Shown one piece after another: positions 8,478 through 12,278 of a DNA stretch of 12,278 bases. Position 1 is the first letter of the stretch, and each line of letters opens with the position of its first letter. Source of the stretch: Dissophora ornata (taxonomy: Eukaryota; Mortierellomycota; Mortierellomycetes; Mortierellales; Mortierellaceae); the NCBI GenBank assembly GCA_025201705.1, contig MU617480.1, positions 1 to 12,278 of the forward strand, read 5' to 3'. The position numbers and the translations under genes were made by a program. Under the pieces are notes generated by a model that was not told where the DNA came from, did not search any database, and saw only the letters and a program-made list of their open reading frames with translations.

Positions 8478-9058
8478 CTACGAATGACTCTGATCTTCAG
8501 CAATGCCTCTCAAAGCAAACGTGATATCCTGCAAAAGTTCTCTCGCCTCCGACACTGCAGCCTCATATTCCTCGGTGGCATCTGCATTCTGTTGAGCCAA
8601 TAACTCTAGATCATGGGTTTGGTCTTCAGGGCTTTGAGCGATCCCAGGCAAGTTGTCGATCAATGTTTCGAGCTCTTTGGCTTGACGGCTGATATCGAGG
8701 GCTAATTCTTGTACGGAATCTGAGGTGAAGGGAAGGGCGAAATTGACATATGAATATGAGACATGTTTGTCTCTTGTGATGGGAAAAGAGCAGCTTGAAG
8801 CAAAAGTCACGTACTGTTGAGTTGCTCGGGTGGCATGCCGTGGGCTACAGACAGACAGAGAAGAATAATAGATTGCAAGTGTTAGCCGTGGAAGAAGGGT
8901 GTGAATGACAACGATGACTGGCACGAACCTGTGTTGACAACGGGGACGTTGGGATTCAGAGGTACGAGGGAAGCATTCTTTGTGAGGTGGTCGAGTGAGG
9001 AGACAAAGAGGAGTGCCAGCTTGTCAATGGCATCCTGTAGCTGTGTGAGTCTGTCCAT
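8478..9058 (-). CDS. MED21: Mediator complex subunit 21 (3 exons, 133 aa)
   Basis: Exons on the minus strand are 9058-8929, 8844-8815 (30 bases) and 8719-8478. Introns are 84 and 95 bases, and the join gives 134 codons with a stop. The N-terminus MDRLTQLQDAIDKLALLF is the hallmark of MED21/Srb7. The exon 2 region reads HGMPPEQLNNSVQELALD and leads into ETLIDNLPGI, the conserved middle of the family. The last half is a heptad-like helix (about 90-130), the part that in other species pairs with MED7 as a coiled coil in the Mediator middle module. The length agrees with human (144) and yeast (140) MED21. Mediator links transcription factors to RNA polymerase II in the nucleus. The first intron has an uncommon donor, GTTCGT. 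The gene diverges from the RAD60-type gene across 368 bases. Confidence 0.92.
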
Positions 9059-9426
9059 GGCGATGAGAGGAGAGATGTATATATATGCTGTGCAAGATGG
9101 ATAGACGATCAATGGAGCGGAGGTGTGATTAGATTAGCTTTTGTTGGTGATGGGTGAGATGGGTTGCTGGCGATGGTGGTTGGGTTCCAAGACGCGTCTG
9201 GTTGCATAGCGATGCGATGGGCCACTTTCCCAAACACGGCAGACAAAACCCCCCGCGTGTGTGTGTGTGTGTGTGTGTGCACCACAAGCCACACACTAAT
9301 GGAAATTGACCACACGCCCTTTTCTTTCTTTTTTTTTACTACGCCGAGAAAGAGACAAGGCGTTGCGCCAATCCCTCCCATTCCACACACACACATTCAC
9401 ACCCACAGACACCCCATTTCACTACC
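9059..9426. promoter_or_regulatory. Divergent promoter region between MED21 and the RAD60-type gene
   Basis: These 368 bases separate the two start codons. A TATATATA block (9078-9086) lies only about 20 bases from the MED21 ATG, probably too close to act as a TATA box for a normal leader. A GT microsatellite (9257-9279) lies near the middle. A T run and CA-rich sequence lead up to the plus-strand ATG. No other gene is seen. Confidence 0.55.
9257..9279. repeat. GT dinucleotide repeat in the shared promoter
   Basis: About eleven uninterrupted GT units lie between the two divergent start codons. Alternating purine-pyrimidine tracts of this kind can adopt Z-DNA, and length changes here could affect both genes. 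Confidence 0.85.
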
Positions 9427-11759
9427 ATGTCCGACTCTGACGACCCCACGCCAAAGCCACGGAAACCACAACCAAAACCTCGTCCACGGCGAATGGCCAA
9501 GGCCATCCCAGACTCGATGCGATCCCCTACCTCCACATTACCTACATCCTCGCTGTTGCTGTCAACCACCACCACCACAACAACCACAACAACAATGACA
9601 TCACCCCAAGCCCAAGCTCGAAGAAGGTTAGACGACGACTTTTTTAGCAAGGCTAAAAACTATCGTGAAGTCTTTAAATCCCAAGGTACTACAGAAAAAG
9701 GAAAAAAAAAAAAGAGGACAGAGAGAGTTATTGAGGAATCCTAGGGAAGAGCAGAAACGTGGAGGAGCAGAAACGTGGAGGAGCAAAAAAAAAAAAAAAA
9801 TCACTAGAAAAAAAAAATAGCAGCAGCAGCAGGATGCTTACTGACATTCTTTTTTCCCTCCCCTTGCAGAAATGGCATTCCAGGAAGAGGCACGAGCAGA
9901 AGCCAAAGTCGATATTGCTGCGCCAGAGATATTATTATTGCCAATGGAAGACGAAGCCCTAAATCTGGATTTTGAGGACGAACCAAAGTAAGCGTTTAGA
10001 AGGAGGAGCATGGGAAATCACACCAGCTGGTAGTGCCACCAAACAACAACAACAACTTCTACAACATTACACTAACTGGATGTATTATGCCATAGGGCTA
10101 TGAAAAAAGTCAAAGAATCCAAGACCCCAGAAGTAGAACAGAAACGGAAGCGAGAACCGTCATTGACACCTCCACCAGAAACGCCTGTTCGACGTAATAA
10201 TGTATTTCATAACATGTAAGTTGGAATGCCTTTTTTTTGTATCCGGTATGTTTTTTTTATAACGCTCAATCCCCCCCCCTTCGTAAGGCTATTTTTAATG
10301 GGCAACTCTCTCTCTTCTCTCTCTCTCTCTCCTCCCACCAAAACAGTCCACTACGCACAGTACCCACAACAAACGTCATAATTCTGGATGGCGAAGTCGA
10401 TAATATACTAGAAGATGAAGCTGAACCAGAACTGGACCCAGAACTAGCTTCCATCAAGGCGAAAATTATATCCACACCTCTATCACCAGGATCTTCTCAA
10501 CCCATGTCGCTTTCCCAGTCGTCGTCATCGTTCCTGTCACAATCCCTGTCACAATCTAGTCTATCACTATCACTACCACAACAACAACAACAACTACCAG
10601 CTTACTTGAGCGCTATACCCGACGACCCTCACTCCAATGGAGCTGCTTTGGCTTTGATGTCCATGTCTTCTGGAAATCGCCACTTGTCTTTGCCAACAAC
10701 CATGTTGACGTCACCGCCATTATCAGCAGCAGCAGCGTCATCATCATCATTACAATCTTCACCACCAGCAGCAACGGTTGAAATTCTGTTGAGGACGATG
10801 CGATATCCGCAGTTGGTGGTTCCCACCGAATATGCAGAGGGTTGGGCAATACTTTTTGAAGATGTCAAAGTGACAGTCAAGGCGGTAAGTGTGTGAAGAT
10901 GCCATCGTCCAACTGCCTTGGGAATACTACAATTTCAGAGTTGAAGCATTTCAATCTCATTATCTGGTTCCTTTCTTTTCTTTCTTACTTTTTCTTTCTT
11001 TCTTTGACCCTTAAAAAAAAAAAAAAAAGGATGCCAACTTTCGCGAGATGATGACATGGTACTGCAAGAGAAAAGGTTTTGACCTTTCGGTAATGATTTT
11101 CACCTTTCGACAATCGAGGCTCATGCCAAGTTCTACTCCACACAGTCTTAATTTCCCTCCTCAGGCAGTGGTGGATGTGTATGATAATAACACGTATGAA
11201 TATATGAAGGAACAAAAAGCGGAGAGGTTGAGAGCTTTGGATACAAGGGCAGAGGAGGCAGCAGCTCTGGAGGCGTCGTTGAAGAAGGGACAGATGTTGA
11301 TTCAGCAACGGATGGGACAGAAGCAACAGAAGCAGCAGAAGCAGCAGAAGCAGGAGAAGGATCAGATGGTAGGAGAAGGCGAAGGAGAAGGACAAGGAGA
11401 AGGTGATGAGGATCAAGGAGATGCGGAAGAAAAGGTCGAGTATTTGCACATAAAGTTGAGAGGAAAGGATACTGCGGACGAAAAGATCCGTGTTGAGAAG
11501 GTAAAAAAAAAAAGGAACATTGACCATGTTGCATTTTTCTTTTTTTTACGGTTTTTTGTGGCATTGATATTAATATTTATTTATTTCTATACAGACAAAG
11601 ACCGTGCTTGCAATCATAAAGCACTACAAGGCCATCAAGAAGATCGCGCACGAGACTCCAGTCAGACTCGAGTTTGATGATGAGACGATTGATCCGAACA
11701 TGACGATTGGTGATACGGAAGTGGAGGATGATGACATGCTTCTTGTTTGGGTTGGATAA
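9427..11759 (+). CDS. RAD60: RAD60/ESC2/NIP45-type protein with SUMO-like domains (7 exons, 531 aa)
   Basis: Exons are 9427-9685, 9870-9987, 10096-10215, 10347-10884, 11030-11089, 11165-11500 and 11595-11759. The introns are 184, 108, 131, 145, 75 and 94 bases, all GT-AG, and the join gives 532 codons with a stop. The family acts in SUMO-dependent genome maintenance in the nucleus. The N-terminus is basic and Pro/Thr-rich with the segment RRRLDDDFFSKAKNY. A likely nuclear localisation signal (KAMKKVK then KRKRE, 126-146) and a SUMO-interacting motif (VIILDGEVD, 176-184) follow. A Ser/Gln-rich linker comes next. Residues about 305-385, from VEILLRTM to AVVDVYDNN, resemble a first, divergent SUMO-like domain. 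A charged Gln/Lys helix follows. Residues 456-531 form the second SUMO-like domain, with KTVLAIIKHYKAIKK, RLEFDDETIDP, and the acidic end GDTEVEDDDMLLVWVG. It has no C-terminal Gly-Gly, as expected for a domain that is not conjugated. The symbol follows the S. pombe family member; orthology is inferred. Confidence 0.88.
9749..9784 (+). repeat. 16-bp tandem duplication in intron 1 of the RAD60-type gene
   Basis: GAGCAGAAACGTGGAG occurs at 9749-9764 and again, without a mismatch, at 9765-9780, followed by the first four bases of a third copy. An A run begins right after. The absence of mismatches suggests a recent slippage event. Confidence 0.85.
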
Positions 11760-12278
11760 GAGAGAGAGAGTACTATATTTGGCAAAATCAAGACACAGTT
11801 TTGTACTCTTTTATTTTCAAAAAAAAAAAATCATGCCTCAAACAAGGTGATCCCCCTTCCTTTCCACACACCCTCATCCCTCATAGTTAGAAAACATACC
11901 CCCCCCCCTCCATCTCGCATTTTTGTAACATATGTAATTAATTGAAAAACGCGTTCAAGAACTTTTTTTTTAAAAAAAATGGATATCGGGGTTTTTTTTA
12001 TTAAAAGACGTTTGTCCCCATTACACCGCTTACTCTTGACCACCTCATCTGAAGGAGGGAGGGGTGGGGGGGTTCTCGTTTGGATGTTACATCAACCAGC
12101 AATTGCTCGTTATCTTCCCTCACTCTATCCTTTTCGACTGCAAAGACACTATCAAAGTGTGGACGATTTTTGGGGGATTCTTTCTTGGATTATTCGAGTC
12201 GATTTTCGAGGATAGAGATTTATCGGACACCTTCTCTCCCCTTTCATAGTTCAAAAATGTTTGCGAGTAGCCAAAAAA
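11760..12278. other. 3' flank of the RAD60-type gene, no supported gene
   Basis: This stretch is A/T-rich with several homopolymer runs (A run near 11819-11830, C run near 11901-11909, a T8-A8 block near 11963-11979, G run near 12066-12071). I see no AATAAA on the plus strand in the first 200 bases. On the minus strand a stop-free frame without ATG runs 12189-12001. It contains VEKDRVREDNEQLLVDVT after a possible acceptor (TTTGCAG) and might be the last exon of a gene starting outside the window. That is too weak to call. Confidence 0.45.

Noticed and set aside
9078..9086. TATATATA as the MED21 TATA box
   Set aside because: It lies only about 20 bases from the ATG, which would leave almost no leader. 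More likely a simple repeat in the leader.
10985..11564. Long minus-strand open frames opposite the RAD60-type gene
   Set aside because: They are antisense shadows of purine-rich, Gln/Glu/Lys-rich coding sequence, giving Leu runs with no conserved motif.
1..12278. tRNA, rRNA, CRISPR, insertion sequence or viral gene
   Set aside because: I looked on both strands for conserved cores, regular spaced repeats, terminal inverted repeats and transposase or polymerase motifs and found none. A covariance-model search would be more sensitive than reading by eye.

Overview
The window looks like nuclear DNA of a fungus, most likely an early-diverging one of the Mortierella type. Every gene I can assemble is eukaryotic and split by short GT-AG introns of about 75 to 185 bases. 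The DNA between coding parts is full of homopolymer runs (A, T, C) and CT, AT and GT microsatellites. The gene set (a Mediator subunit, a PEX11 peroxisomal protein, a RAD60-type SUMO-like protein, a BSD-domain protein) is nuclear. The presence of an alkylglycerol monooxygenase, a tetrahydrobiopterin enzyme, fits Mortierella, which is known to make that cofactor. The phylum assignment is inference.

Five multi-exon genes alternate strictly in orientation (+ - + - +). (1) 418-2084, plus: a SYAP1-like BSD-domain protein, 4 exons, 449 aa. (2) 4355-2312, minus: alkylglycerol monooxygenase (AGMO/TMEM195 family), 5 exons including a 17-base microexon, 492 aa. (3) 6125-8038, plus: a PEX11-family peroxisomal membrane protein, 2 exons, 596 aa, with a very long low-complexity N-terminal extension. 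(4) 9058-8478, minus: Mediator subunit MED21, 3 exons, 133 aa. (5) 9427-11759, plus: a RAD60/ESC2/NIP45-type protein ending in a SUMO-like domain, 7 exons, 531 aa. All exon joins were made by hand so that reading frame, splice consensus and family similarity agree. Every total length is a whole number of codons with one terminal stop.

Genes 1/2 and 3/4 converge on short shared 3' regions (227 and 439 bp). Genes 4/5 diverge from a 368-bp shared promoter region. Genes 2/3 diverge across 1.77 kb, which holds TATA-like boxes, a 9-bp inverted repeat, and a weakly supported two-exon reading frame for a 33-residue protein on the minus strand. The last 520 bases carry no gene I can support.

The genes do not form one pathway. 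AGMO (ether-lipid cleavage, ER) and PEX11 (peroxisome division) are loosely linked by lipid metabolism, and MED21 and the RAD60-type protein are nuclear. I see no mobile element, CRISPR array, tRNA or rRNA, and nothing that amounts to a new multi-gene system. The points most worth a second look are the fungal AGMO with its microexon, the PEX11 extension, the possible micropeptide gene, and the splicing oddities of the RAD60-type gene.
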